The translations under genes and the position numbers were made by a program. From Promethearchaeota archaeon (GTDB lineage: Archaea; Asgardarchaeota; Lokiarchaeia; Sigynarchaeales; SOKP01), in NCBI GenBank assembly GCA_016839635.1, contig JAEOTV010000281.1, positions 1 through 10,963 of the forward strand: a stretch of 10,963 nt of DNA, written 5' to 3'. The notes below the pieces were generated by a model. It was not told the origin of the DNA. It searched no databases and saw only the letters and a list, made by a program, of their open reading frames with translations. Shown here piece by piece: positions 1 to 7,136 of the stretch. Every line of letters starts with the position of its first letter. The stretch's first letter is position 1.

Positions 1-253
1 CTTCTATATGTTTTTGTTGAAAAATAGGAATTTTTAAATTTTTCACAAATATTTCATTTATCAATTCCATATATTCAAAAATCTTTTCTCCCAAGGTTCT
101 ATTTCGTGGTCTTACTCCCAGATGAATGCCTAGTTCATTGACTTTATTACTGGTTAAAATGAAACTTACGACAGCTAACTTCTTATAATTCTTAGTTTCT
201 TTGCACACTTGTATTAAATTCTTCAGTTTAGCATCAATTATTTGTAGATTCAT
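1..253 (-). CDS. Hypothetical protein, C-terminus beyond the left edge
   Basis: This open frame reads from ATG at 253 down to base 1 with no stop, giving the first 84 residues of a protein whose end lies outside the window. The start is well supported: a GAGGG Shine-Dalgarno site lies six to seven bases upstream, inside the end of the preceding gene, and the preceding TGA overlaps this ATG (ATGA), a usual sign of translational coupling. The visible part is mostly helical and charged, with no signal peptide or membrane segment. A segment reading LGIHLGVRPRNRTLGEKIFE (about residues 43-62) looks like a structured core. I do not recognise the family. It is the third gene of an operon with a membrane protein and an HhH/membrane protein, so it may be a soluble partner of them; that is inference from position only. 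Confidence 0.75.
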   Translation of the reverse strand, partial: MNLQIIDAKLKNLIQVCKETKNYKKLAVVSFILTSNKVNELGIHLGVRPRNRTLGEKIFEYMELINEIFVKNLKIPIFQQKHIE

Positions 254-981
254 TTTTTTCCCTCTATGAATGTTGTAAGAATATTACTGATATCGTCTTT
301 AGGTATTTGAGAATCAAATTCTTGACCCAACTCTTCTTCGGCAATATATTGATCTAAATCAAGCGGTTCTTGAGAATCCTGAATCACTCTATGAAATAAT
401 TTTTCTGGGGCGCGTTCTTGGTGGATGAATTTACTTATAGTTTTAAAATAAAAAATAGAGTAAGGAAAGATTAGTGGAAATGAAATTAATTGTAAAATAT
501 AACTTGGTCCAATTGCATACAATTCTATAAGACTTGATTCATAGTTTCTTATATTTAGAAGTGGATAATAAAGCTCGTTGGGTATTAGATACATTAGTGG
601 ACATATAATTAAATAAAAAATTACTAACAAAAGTAGAAATCCATTCACATAGCCATATTTATTGTAAGATTTAATATCTGTAGCTTGATCAATATTTTTA
701 AGAATTACAACATATCCAGAAGCAAGCAATGCAATTATCAATAAGATATTAACTGTAAAAGGGATATAAACATTTTCAGGTTTCATTACTTCATTAAGAG
801 GAGAACTACCTGAAAAAGGGGTAATCCATCCATTAAAAATATAATAACTCCAGGATACTAAAAGCTCATTATCAAAGTCATAAATCTGAAGTGAATACCA
901 TTCCAAGAATAATGAAAAAAAGAGTAAAGCAAGACCAATTAAATACATTATTCTAAAGCTATGGGTAATTTTATTCATCAT
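250..981 (-). CDS. Four-span membrane protein of unknown function
   Basis: The protein has 243 residues and four clear hydrophobic segments, at about residues 10-28, 74-95, 112-133 and 158-178. A loop of about 45 residues follows the first span, and the tail from about 186 is hydrophilic and acidic (for example EEELGQEFD), probably cytoplasmic. The start is double ATG (MM) at 981, with a GGAGG Shine-Dalgarno site eight bases upstream. The gene begins three bases after the stop of the HhH/membrane gene and its own TGA overlaps the next ATG, so it is the middle gene of a tight operon. I see no enzyme motif or transporter signature and do not recognise the family. The upstream protein also has two membrane spans, so the two could form a membrane complex; this is inference. 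Confidence 0.85.
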   Translation of the reverse strand: MMNKITHSFRIMYLIGLALLFFSLFLEWYSLQIYDFDNELLVSWSYYIFNGWITPFSGSSPLNEVMKPENVYIPFTVNILLIIALLASGYVVILKNIDQATDIKSYNKYGYVNGFLLLLVIFYLIICPLMYLIPNELYYPLLNIRNYESSLIELYAIGPSYILQLISFPLIFPYSIFYFKTISKFIHQERAPEKLFHRVIQDSQEPLDLDQYIAEEELGQEFDSQIPKDDISNILTTFIEGKK

Positions 982-984
982 ATC

Positions 985-2982
985 CTAATCCTCCAAAAAT
1001 GAGCTATATTTATCTACTAATTTATTTTTGAGTTGAGAATCTTTTGAATCCCCTGATTGAGGGGAATCTTCTAATTCGAAAAGCTGTGAATCATCAATTT
1101 TTTTCTTATTTAATTTTTTTCTAAGATAGTTTTCAGCATTTTTCTGTTCTATTTTATTTACAATATTAAATTCAATGTTTTTTTCAATACATTCATAAAC
1201 AAACTGCTCCATGAATTTTGGGCTTAGTTCTTCATTAATTAATATGAGATTTGTCTCATCAAAATTTAATTTCTTCTGATAATAAGGTGTGGAAAATTCG
1301 CGTTGGAGTTCAGATTTTTGTTTATAGAGTTTTAGATAAATATAAACTATTACAACAATATAAAACGAAATTATACCATAACCTAGATTAATTAGAAATT
1401 GTAAAAATGAATATCCCTGGAATAGCAACACTAATAAGAATGCAAATCCATAGAACATAAAAGGAGCCGAATATTTTCGTAAATCTTCAATAAATTTATT
1501 AGTTGCTTCACAATGGAGGGCTAATGCGTTTTTTTGCTCACTATAAGTTTCTATTAAATAATGCTTTTGATCAATATACTGCAAAAAATCTTGCAACTGG
1601 GATAGTGATAAAATATGTAAATTTGATTTTTTTTGATATGCAAATGGAATAAGCTTTTCGGAAAATCCTACAGTATTTTGACAAAGTAAAAGTGGTTCAA
1701 TTAAGACCTTATATTGAATTGGCCCAGAGCGAAAGAAAAGGTTTTTATGAGTGAGGGTTTTTTCGAGGAAAATATTAATTTTCAAGTATTTTGTTAAAAA
1801 CTTAAACAATCTTCCTTCATTCAAAGTATCTTCATATATAACATTTTTTGTGTTTGTTATAGCTCTTATATATGATTGCGACAATCTTTCTAGCTGGAAA
1901 TTCTTTTCAGAATAATTTCCTAAAGAATGATAATTAAGACTATTAGTTGAAGCTATAATTGAACCTTTTAGAGAACTTATTTTGATAGGGATAATAAATA
2001 ACAATTCCAAGAATTCTTTTACTTGGACAAGTTTTATTGCCAATAAATCTATTCCCGTAAAAGTCGTTCTTAACTCCGGAATTTTTTTAATAATAATAAA
2101 TTCGGAAAGTTCAAGTTCTTTAGTAGTTTCTATAATAACTTCTTGTAATTGAGAAGGATTTAAAGTCTCTTTAAAGACTGTATCTTGTTCTTGTATTTTA
2201 AGATTAGAGTGTCGCATTAATTCTGGTGAAACCACCAAGGGTTTATTCAACTCAGATTCTTCAAATGCTTCAGGGTCATCTCTTTTATTTTTAATGCTAC
2301 CCTCATCATAATTAATAATCGGTATTATATCTTCATCAATTTCTTCATGATCTAATTCTTCAAATTCACCAATGGAACTATCAAAATGCTCTGAATCATC
2401 ATCTAAAACCTCACTTCCAGAAGTATCTACCTCTGGTGAATACCATTTCTCAGTTTCGGGTTTTTCGTATTTTTTTTCAAACCATGTATTAGTTTCTTCT
2501 CTTATGTTTGATTCTTCTATCTTTTCTAACGATTCTTCAGATTGATTTATTTCTGGAAAATCGTTTAGCTTCTTCAATCTTACATGCTGTTTCGCATTTT
2601 CAATAAATTTTTGAGCTTTCTCTAACCCAATACCATTGATTTGAGCTATTTTTCTTGGTGACGATTCAGCTAAATCTGAAATGGAATTAATACCAATTGT
2701 TGTAAGTTTTTCAGCAACCTTTAAACCAATACCAGTTACAATTGTAAGAGATTCCTTTTTTATACTAGGAGTTAAAGAATGAAGCTGAGAAACATTACTA
2801 TTAAATGTGTCAAATTTTACAACCCAGTCTCCCTGGTTTTGTAATTTAGCTTGTTTAAGACCACTTTTTGATATTTTAAGTGCTTGATCAACATCATTTG
2901 CTTGAAAGGCCTCTTGTGCCATTTTGAAGTAAAACTTCAAGTCCGATTTCTTTTGCATTAAACCTTCCTGAGTATCCGTCAT
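985..2982 (-). CDS. TPR-like / helix-hairpin-helix protein with two C-terminal membrane spans
   Basis: The protein has 665 residues. Residues about 14-50 resemble one TPR-type helix pair. Residues about 78-132 form a tandem HhH unit: a first hairpin TGIGLKVAEKL, a linking helix, and a second hairpin NGIGLEKAQKFIE, like the non-specific DNA-binding units of RadA, XPF and Hef. Residues about 145-230 are a disordered, strongly acidic linker (LDDDSEHFDSS, DHEEIDED). Residues about 280-500 are a folded region I do not recognise. Two hydrophobic segments follow at about 507-526 and 531-552, then a charged tail of about 110 residues. HhH units usually bind DNA, so a membrane-tethered nucleic-acid binder is suggested, but some HhH-like units bind protein. 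ATG at 2982 has no Shine-Dalgarno; an in-frame ATG at 2958 (residue 9) is preceded by GGAAGG and may be the true start. First gene of a three-gene operon. Confidence 0.85.
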   Translation of the reverse strand: MTDTQEGLMQKKSDLKFYFKMAQEAFQANDVDQALKISKSGLKQAKLQNQGDWVVKFDTFNSNVSQLHSLTPSIKKESLTIVTGIGLKVAEKLTTIGINSISDLAESSPRKIAQINGIGLEKAQKFIENAKQHVRLKKLNDFPEINQSEESLEKIEESNIREETNTWFEKKYEKPETEKWYSPEVDTSGSEVLDDDSEHFDSSIGEFEELDHEEIDEDIIPIINYDEGSIKNKRDDPEAFEESELNKPLVVSPELMRHSNLKIQEQDTVFKETLNPSQLQEVIIETTKELELSEFIIIKKIPELRTTFTGIDLLAIKLVQVKEFLELLFIIPIKISSLKGSIIASTNSLNYHSLGNYSEKNFQLERLSQSYIRAITNTKNVIYEDTLNEGRLFKFLTKYLKINIFLEKTLTHKNLFFRSGPIQYKVLIEPLLLCQNTVGFSEKLIPFAYQKKSNLHILSLSQLQDFLQYIDQKHYLIETYSEQKNALALHCEATNKFIEDLRKYSAPFMFYGFAFLLVLLFQGYSFLQFLINLGYGIISFYIVVIVYIYLKLYKQKSELQREFSTPYYQKKLNFDETNLILINEELSPKFMEQFVYECIEKNIEFNIVNKIEQKNAENYLRKKLNKKKIDDSQLFELEDSPQSGDSKDSQLKNKLVDKYSSFLED

Positions 2983-3014
2983 AGGTATCTTATAAGGATA
3001 GAATATGGAACTAT

Positions 3015-3028
3015 TTCAATTTAAAGAA
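3015..3028 (-). promoter_or_regulatory. TATA-containing 14-bp element ahead of the HhH operon
   Basis: On the minus strand this reads TTCTTTAAATTGAA. The TTTAAATT core is centred about 39 bases before the ATG at 2982, which would place a transcript start near 2995 and give a very short leader, as seen in many archaeal genes. The identical 14 bases occur on the plus strand at 3104-3117. Promoter function is inferred from spacing and composition only. Confidence 0.4.
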
Positions 3029-3103
3029 TAAATAATCATATTGGTATTTAAAGAAAAAATTCAAGGGGAGATATTTTTTAGTTGATAGGTTACCAGACTT
3101 TTT

Positions 3104-3117
3104 TTCTTTAAATTGAA
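3104..3117 (+). promoter_or_regulatory. TATA-containing 14-bp element ahead of the helicase operon
   Basis: This is the exact reverse complement of 3015-3028, reading TTCTTTAAATTGAA on the plus strand. As a TATA box it predicts transcription starting near 3137, just ahead of the open frame of the CxxC protein. Two identical elements in opposite orientation, 75 bases apart between divergent operons, suggest a paired divergent promoter or shared regulator sites. Confidence 0.4.
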
Positions 3118-3165
3118 TCATTCCCAACACTTGTTAAGTGAATAGTAAATATCAAGTGATTTAAA

Positions 3166-3468
3166 ATCGTAATAGTTTTTGGAAAAATACGGGATATTAA
3201 AGAAGTTAAACAAAAAGTAGAAAAAGTCATTTGCCCCTTGTGTAATAAGAAGATAATGTTAGGTATCGAGACTCAATTTACAAATAAAATAAGCATAGAT
3301 ATCTATATCCCGCATATACATTTACACGGGGACCCACTTCATGCTTTAATTTGTTATATTAATTCCGAGCTAAAAATAAGGAACTTAGGGGTTATTAAAA
3401 GTGTTGAGATTTCAAGAGATTCACAAACATTTAGAGAACTAATGAAAAAATGGACTAATCCATATTAA
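3166..3468 (+). CDS. Small CxxC / histidine-rich protein, start uncertain
   Basis: The frame is open from 3160 (after TGA at 3157-3159) to TAA at 3466. The only canonical start is TTG at 3238, but it would fall inside a CPLC motif (C codons at 3232 and 3241) and has no Shine-Dalgarno, so translation probably begins earlier. I place it at ATC 3166, six bases after AGTGA (3155-3159); ATA at 3172 or 3187 are alternatives. None is a standard start, so an assembly error or gene decay is also possible. The protein of about 100 residues has C-x2-C near residues 23-26 and a motif PHIHLHGDPLHAL at about 49-61, followed by an alternating hydrophobic C-terminal half. Cysteines plus clustered histidines suggest a metal-binding protein. 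I do not recognise the family. It ends 22 bases before the helicase, presumably in one transcript. Confidence 0.55.
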   Translation: MVIVFGKIRDIKEVKQKVEKVICPLCNKKIMLGIETQFTNKISIDIYIPHIHLHGDPLHALICYINSELKIRNLGVIKSVEISRDSQTFRELMKKWTNPY

Positions 3469-3477
3469 GATTAAATC

Positions 3478-3483
3478 AGGTGA
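3478..3483 (+). promoter_or_regulatory. Shine-Dalgarno site deciding the helicase start
   Basis: AGGTGA matches the archaeal anti-Shine-Dalgarno sequence and its last three bases (TGA, 3481-3483) are also the in-frame stop that closes the helicase frame upstream. Six bases later comes ATA at 3490, in frame with the helicase. No ATG, GTG or TTG occurs in this frame until GTG 3907. Confidence 0.6.
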
Positions 3484-3489
3484 ATATTA

Positions 3490-6027
3490 ATAACACTAAC
3501 AGATTTTACTGATAAAGTTAATAAAAAAGAGATAGAAAAAGATACAGAAAGAGAGATATTTAAATTTATAACTGACAAACGTATTCTACGAGTCCTTTTT
3601 GAAGGGAGAATCTTTAGTTTACGACAAATTCAAATAAATACTATAAAACAAGGATTATTTTTTCGAAAATCCTTTTTAATATGTGCACCGTCTGGGAGTG
3701 GAAAGACTTTAATTGGCGAATTATGTGCTATTAATAATATATTTCAAAAATTTGGAAAATCGATATATTTAGTCCCATATAAGGCTTTAGCCACAGAAAA
3801 ATATTCTCATTTTAAAAAAAGTTATGGTAGGTTTGGCTTAAAAATAGAGCTCTCTATAGGTGATTATGAGGTCGATGACTCTAAATTAGAAAAGGCGGAT
3901 TTAATTGTGACTACTTATGAAAAAATGGATTCAATTCTTAGAAATTTTTACGACAAAGAGTGGATCTATAGTATATCGACCATAATTATTGATGAGATTC
4001 ATATTGTTGGTGAATCTGATCGAGGACCGCGGTTAGAATCCCTCATAGTTAGGTTAAATGAATTCCTCCACAACCCACAAATTATTGGATTGTCAGCTAC
4101 TATAGCTAACGCAGATTTCTTTAATTCATGGCTTTCTTCGCTTGGAAATAAGACAACCTTAATTAAATCAGATAATCGTCCTGTGCCACTCCATTATAAA
4201 ATTGAAATCACCCAAAATAAGGACTCAACAATTAAAAGAATTATTAAATCCACGCTTGAAAAAAATGGACAGTTACTTATCTTTGTAAACAGACGGAAAG
4301 GAGCGCAGAAGGTGGCGGAGAACATTAAAACTCTAGTAAAGAAATTTCTTGAAGATAATGAATTAAATGTATGCAAATCACTTGAAAAGAGGTTATCCTC
4401 AATTAAAGGTGGACATCGTGATTTAAAAAAAGTTATAAAGTCCGGTGTTGCATTTCATCATGCGGGGCTTCTTCCAAAGGAGAGGAAACTTATTGAAGAT
4501 AATTTTAGAAAGCATGTGATCAAGATAATTTGTTGTACAACAACACTCTCAGCTGGTATAAACACCCCTGCACGTGTTGTTATCTTAAAAGACTTTAAGA
4601 AGTATGTGACATCTGGGCATAATATTAAAAATTTCTCTGGTTATTTTGAAAACGGAGATGGCTTTTCTTATTTTAAGCCATTCTCGTCAAATGAAGTATT
4701 TCAGATATTAGGGAGAGCAGGGCGGCCTGGACTTGATTCTGTTGGTTATGGTATAATATTGGTTAAAGATATCGAAGAGAAAATGTGGGTTGAAGATCAC
4801 TTTTTCCAAAATCATGGACTTAAAGATATTTCGATACCAAAATATAACGATCTAAGTTCAGGTTTAAACAAGATAAATACACTAAAAGAACAGGTATTAC
4901 TTAGAATTTATGAGGAAAAGAAAATCACATTGGAACAACTCAAGCAGTTTTTTGAAAAGACATATTTCTGGTACGGAATAAAAAGTAAAATGAAGGAACA
5001 GAAAATTCCCATCGAACAATTGTTAATGATAAAGGAAATCAGCCCTATCAATATTCTAAAGCTCCATACTGACGCTAATACTGTAAGAGAATTAAAAGAT
5101 AGTAATTACCAAGTTAAATTAACAAACCTCAATGAATCAAACATTTCTGGATATGTAAAGACTTCATTTGGAGTATATTATTGCCAATTTGATATTGAAA
5201 CTGGTATTCAGTGTACATGTGGATTTAAAAATGGTATTTCTGATAACTTTGCAAATGATGAGTTCTCTTTTGAGTTCTGTAAACACATTACTTCATTTTT
5301 ACTCTATTTAGTCCAGCTCCCCGATGCGAAATTCCAAAAGTATGTTGATTCAATTATTCCAAAATCAGTAAAAAACCAATACATCTTATCATATCTTTTT
5401 GAGAAAGGATTAATTATAAAAGATGATAAGGGGCTAATCAGATGTTCTCATTTTGGCAAATTAATCATAAGGCTATATTTATACCCGGTTTCGGGTGTGA
5501 TGATTAGGTATAAGCTTGAATATATTGAAATAAATACATTCCATGATTTAATCAAAGAAGCTTTTGATATTCTGAAGGCAGAATTCCGTATAAAAGATTA
5601 TAAAATGCTCCAACCTGTTTTAGAGTGGGCAGATGAGGAACCAATTGACCACATATTGGAAAAATATAATATAATGGCGGGAGATCTGTTTTCTGTGAGA
5701 GATAATTTAGAACGAATTATTACTTTTATAGGAATCATTGCCAGTAATTTAAGTACAAATGGGATAGATCTCCAAGATAAGTTAACTAGAGTTGCTGAAA
5801 TGTGTGAGACTCTTAAAATTCGATTACATTATGGGATTCATGATGAATTATTTGATTTAGTTTTACGATTACATGATGTGGCTCGTGTAAGGGCAAGAAT
5901 TTTATATAAAGCCGGGTATCACACAGCTACACAAGTTAAAAAGGAAAATCCTTATGTGTTAAATCAAAAAACTGGATTAGGAATAAATTTGTGTAAGAAA
6001 ATAATCAAAGATAAGAAAACAAAATAA
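3490..6027 (+). CDS. Hel308/Ski2-like SF2 DNA helicase with inserted SWIM zinc finger
   Basis: From ATA 3490 the protein is 845 residues, close to or somewhat longer than typical Hel308. A start at GTG 3907 would remove the Walker A motif, so it cannot be correct for a working enzyme. Motifs in order: Q-like LRQIQ near 45, Walker A APSGSGKT 66-73, motif Ia VPYKALA, DEIH 168-171, LSAT 201-204, HHAGL 323-327, motif V TTTLSAGIN 350-358, motif VI QILGRAGRPG 405-414. A winged-helix region starts near 464 and is interrupted at about 540-610 by a SWIM-like CxC...CxH unit (C575, C577, C597, H599), resuming near 626. A ratchet-like helical domain (about 680-760) and a C-terminal HhH (about 790-841, ARVRARILYKAGY) follow. 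Hel308 enzymes unwind forks and D-loops 3'-5'. The archaeal RNA-linked ASH-Ski2 group is an alternative, but the ratchet plus HhH favours Hel308. Second gene of its operon. Confidence 0.85.
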   Translation: MTLTDFTDKVNKKEIEKDTEREIFKFITDKRILRVLFEGRIFSLRQIQINTIKQGLFFRKSFLICAPSGSGKTLIGELCAINNIFQKFGKSIYLVPYKALATEKYSHFKKSYGRFGLKIELSIGDYEVDDSKLEKADLIVTTYEKMDSILRNFYDKEWIYSISTIIIDEIHIVGESDRGPRLESLIVRLNEFLHNPQIIGLSATIANADFFNSWLSSLGNKTTLIKSDNRPVPLHYKIEITQNKDSTIKRIIKSTLEKNGQLLIFVNRRKGAQKVAENIKTLVKKFLEDNELNVCKSLEKRLSSIKGGHRDLKKVIKSGVAFHHAGLLPKERKLIEDNFRKHVIKIICCTTTLSAGINTPARVVILKDFKKYVTSGHNIKNFSGYFENGDGFSYFKPFSSNEVFQILGRAGRPGLDSVGYGIILVKDIEEKMWVEDHFFQNHGLKDISIPKYNDLSSGLNKINTLKEQVLLRIYEEKKITLEQLKQFFEKTYFWYGIKSKMKEQKIPIEQLLMIKEISPINILKLHTDANTVRELKDSNYQVKLTNLNESNISGYVKTSFGVYYCQFDIETGIQCTCGFKNGISDNFANDEFSFEFCKHITSFLLYLVQLPDAKFQKYVDSIIPKSVKNQYILSYLFEKGLIIKDDKGLIRCSHFGKLIIRLYLYPVSGVMIRYKLEYIEINTFHDLIKEAFDILKAEFRIKDYKMLQPVLEWADEEPIDHILEKYNIMAGDLFSVRDNLERIITFIGIIASNLSTNGIDLQDKLTRVAEMCETLKIRLHYGIHDELFDLVLRLHDVARVRARILYKAGYHTATQVKKENPYVLNQKTGLGINLCKKIIKDKKTK

Positions 6028-6028
6028 C

Positions 6029-6304
6029 ATGGATTCTAAAAGTGATAAGAAAAATAATATAAAAATACAGGGTATAAAGATTTCAGAAAGAAATTCGATA
6101 AATTCAGGAAAGAAATTTATTGAATTAGTAGATGAAAATATCGAAGGTCTTTGTGACGAAAATCTTACTACTCTTAAAAAAATTCATGGTATTTTATTAA
6201 ATTGCCTAAATCTTTCCAAACAACAAAAATTAGAATTTTGTGAAAGTGAAAGGTATTTTATGAAATTGTATCTAAAAAAGTTACAAAATAAAAATAAAAG
6301 TTAA
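6029..6304 (+). CDS. Small helical protein of unknown function
   Basis: This 91-residue protein begins one base after the helicase stop, so it is almost certainly co-transcribed and probably translated by re-initiation or coupling; no strong Shine-Dalgarno is visible. The first 28 residues are lysine-, asparagine- and serine-rich and probably disordered. Residues about 29-88 are predicted to form amphipathic helices (ELVDENIEGLCDENLTTLKK and following). It has no membrane segment and only two scattered cysteines, so no metal site is evident. I do not recognise a family. Its position suggests a helicase accessory or regulatory subunit, which is inference only. The gene ends inside the left arm of a terminator hairpin. 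Confidence 0.7.
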   Translation: MDSKSDKKNNIKIQGIKISERNSINSGKKFIELVDENIEGLCDENLTTLKKIHGILLNCLNLSKQQKLEFCESERYFMKLYLKKLQNKNKS

Positions 6305-6342
6305 GATCCCGTTTTAAATGTCAGATCTTAACTATTTTTTTT
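6299..6342. terminator. Bidirectional hairpin terminator
   Basis: A perfect 10-bp inverted repeat, AGTTAAGATC (6299-6308) and GATCTTAACT (6324-6333), encloses a 15-base loop. Eight T follow at 6335-6342 on the plus strand, and an A/T-rich stretch (T-rich when read on the minus strand) flanks the other side at about 6281-6298. It lies between convergent genes and can serve both. The left arm overlaps the stop codon of the 91-residue gene. Confidence 0.75.
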
Positions 6343-6356
6343 ATGATTTCCGATTT

Positions 6357-6965
6357 TTATTTCATTCTTTCCATATTTTTCCTTACCTGAGAAAATTTTA
6401 CTATTGAATATGAAAAAAGAACTAGTTTAGCAATTAAGGTTGATATTAACTGAAAAATACTTAATGCACCTAATATGTAAATCCAATCTCCTCCATAATA
6501 TAAAAATGACTGAACTATATCTCTTAAATAGAATATATAATAATATAATGAATAGATTGTAGGGGGTATCCCGATTAATGCCAGAAAAAATAGAATTATT
6601 ACCATTGTTTGAGATAATGTAAAACCAAACCATCGAATAGTATTGACCGTTGTATTTGTGTTATTTTGATTATTCTTGTTGTCTTTTCTAGATTTAGAGC
6701 ATACTAAGAGAGTATAACAGAAAATAACAAAGATGCTTACTCCTGTTATAATAGAAAAAATCTGTCGAGATACATATTCAGAAAGGATTCCGAATATTTG
6801 AATATAATTTATAAGAGTGCTAATTGATAACCATAGATTTGTTCCCTCAATTACTCCGATTAATGCCAAATAAAATAAAATAACTCTAGATGTATGATTT
6901 AATTTAATACCAAACCATCTTGTTTCATCTAATCGAGTTGTATCATTCATTTTGATCTCGCTCAT
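6357..6965 (-). CDS. Internally duplicated four-span membrane protein
   Basis: I start this at ATG 6965, giving 202 residues; a TTG three codons upstream is possible but less likely. The protein is two repeats of about 80 residues. Counting from the TTG, each repeat opens with RWFG (19-22 and 114-117), then a polar T-containing segment and ILF-[YF]-LALIG (32-40 and 127-135), then a second hydrophobic span, and each ends with a basic K-x-R-K cluster. The repeats are joined by an asparagine-rich linker (about 97-112). The four spans are near 30-52, 73-92, 124-147 and 164-190. This suggests duplication of a two-span hairpin unit. I do not recognise the family. It is transcribed alone, convergent with the helicase operon, with a likely TATA box near 7002-7009. 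Confidence 0.8.
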   Translation of the reverse strand: MSEIKMNDTTRLDETRWFGIKLNHTSRVILFYLALIGVIEGTNLWLSISTLINYIQIFGILSEYVSRQIFSIITGVSIFVIFCYTLLVCSKSRKDNKNNQNNTNTTVNTIRWFGFTLSQTMVIILFFLALIGIPPTIYSLYYYIFYLRDIVQSFLYYGGDWIYILGALSIFQLISTLIAKLVLFSYSIVKFSQVRKNMERMK

Positions 6966-7001
6966 AAAAATCAACTTTTTATGTTTATCTTTCTGACATT
7001 C

Positions 7002-7009
7002 TTTTTAAA
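7002..7009 (-). promoter_or_regulatory. Candidate TATA box for the duplicated membrane protein
   Basis: On the minus strand the bases read TTTAAAAA in the context GATTTAAAAAG. Its centre is about 40 bases before the ATG at 6965, the same spacing as the other candidate promoters here. The match is weak because the whole region is AT-rich. Confidence 0.35.
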
Positions 7010-7136
7010 TCTTTTTCACCAATTAAAGTTAGAAATAATGAAAATAAAAACTTCAATTTCATTCCAATGGATTTTTTAAACAAATATTTAGGTTTTCAAT
7101 ATAGATAAAATAAAAATTTAAGAAAAGGTTATAATC

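Noticed and set aside
4194..4376. 60-codon open frame on the minus strand inside the helicase
   Set aside because: It lies antisense to conserved helicase sequence and shows no protein-like features.
3907..6027. GTG at 3907 as the start of the helicase
   Set aside because: The same frame continues upstream with Walker A APSGSGKT and motif Ia, so a start here would remove the ATP-binding loop.
6427..6633. 68-codon frame on the minus strand inside the duplicated membrane protein
   Set aside because: It is a frame-shifted shadow; the main frame carries the repeat structure and hydrophobic spans.
7021..7058. Imperfect inverted repeat AATTAAAGTT / AACTTCAATT in the 6975-7136 gap
   Set aside because: It has a mismatch and a 19-base spacer, and is expected by chance in such AT-rich sequence.
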